Part shown: positions 5,463 to 5,774 of the stretch, piece by piece
How positions within the stretch are numbered: position 1 is the first letter of the stretch
Layout: every line of letters begins with the position of its first letter
Assembly: GCA_024639445.1 (NCBI GenBank)
Contig: JAHEIJ010000161.1
Span: forward strand, 1-5,774
From: Gammaproteobacteria bacterium
Lineage (GTDB): Bacteria; Pseudomonadota; Gammaproteobacteria; UBA6429; Thiohalophilaceae
Length of the DNA stretch: 5,774 bases
Direction: 5' to 3'
The notes under the pieces: model-generated
What the model was told of the DNA's origin: nothing
Database searches by the model: none
Seen by the model: only the letters and a program-made list of their open reading frames with translations
Position numbers and translations under genes: made by a program

Positions 5463-5774
5463 TTAAATCTGCGAGCGCCCCGTGAACGCCTGTGACAGAG
5501 TACTGCTGTTGACGAACTCCAGTTCGCCGCCCATTGGCACACCATGGGCGATGCGAGTGGCCTTGATCTCGCGTCGATTAATCATCTCGGCAATATAGTG
5601 TGCGGTCGCCTCCCCTTCCACGGTGGGATTAGTCGCAAGGATCACTTCCTTGATTTCCCCTTCATCCAACCGCCTGGCCAACTCATCCAGACCGATATCC
5701 TCCGGACCGATGCCATCCAGGGGTGAAAGATGCCCCATTAACACGAAAAACAGACCGCGATAATCGGTCGCCTG
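5463..5774 (-). CDS. recR: Recombination mediator RecR, C-terminal half (runs off the right edge)
   Basis: The visible 103 residues and stop cover the C-terminal half of a protein usually about 200 residues long. RecR acts with RecF and RecO to load RecA on gapped single-stranded DNA. The TOPRIM domain is recognised from [39 protein letters not shown] and the C-terminal [15 protein letters not shown], all close to E. coli RecR. The N-terminal helix-hairpin-helix and zinc finger lie outside the window. It converges with rsgA, with only 28 bases between the two stop codons. The usual dnaX and YbaB-family (recR-operon) genes would be expected beyond the right edge. Confidence 0.95.
   Translation of the reverse strand, partial: QATDYRGLFFVLMGHLSPLDGIGPEDIGLDELARRLDEGEIKEVILATNPTVEGEATAHYIAEMINRREIKATRIAHGVPMGGELEFVNSSTLSQAFTGRSQI

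Overview
The window looks like a gammaproteobacterial chromosome. FliA, Orn, RsgA and RecR all resemble their gammaproteobacterial counterparts, and the divergent linkage of orn and rsgA is the one known from enteric bacteria and pseudomonads, here with three genes inserted between them. The mix of a porin-like protein, periplasmic cytochrome c and motility sigma factor suggests a motile, respiring Gram-negative; a Chromatiales-like or marine lineage is plausible, but this is inference.

Layout, left to right. Bases 1-172 (minus) are the start of a secreted, porin-like outer-membrane protein that runs off the window. Bases 173-683 are AT-rich and non-coding. They hold a strong sigma-70-type promoter close to the porin gene, a near-consensus flagellar sigma-28 promoter further upstream, and two inverted repeats between or beside them. 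fliA (687-1418, minus) encodes the flagellar sigma factor and stands alone, outside any flagellar operon, behind a repeat-rich 467-base leader (1419-1885). orn (1886-2440, minus) encodes oligoribonuclease. From 2543 onward, four plus-strand genes form a likely operon: a Ste24-like membrane zinc protease, a small periplasmic c-type cytochrome, a pterin-4a-carbinolamine dehydratase and the ribosome-assembly GTPase RsgA. The 3' part of recR (5463-5774, minus) converges on rsgA and runs off the right edge.

The most interesting point is regulatory. The element TAAAGTCC-N11-GCCGATAC lies 156 bases past the fliA stop, on the same strand as fliA and the porin gene. It suggests that FliA directly drives the neighbouring outer-membrane protein gene, or an RNA in its long leader, so that the surface protein would be produced together with late flagellar genes. 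No CRISPR array, insertion sequence, tRNA or rRNA was seen.
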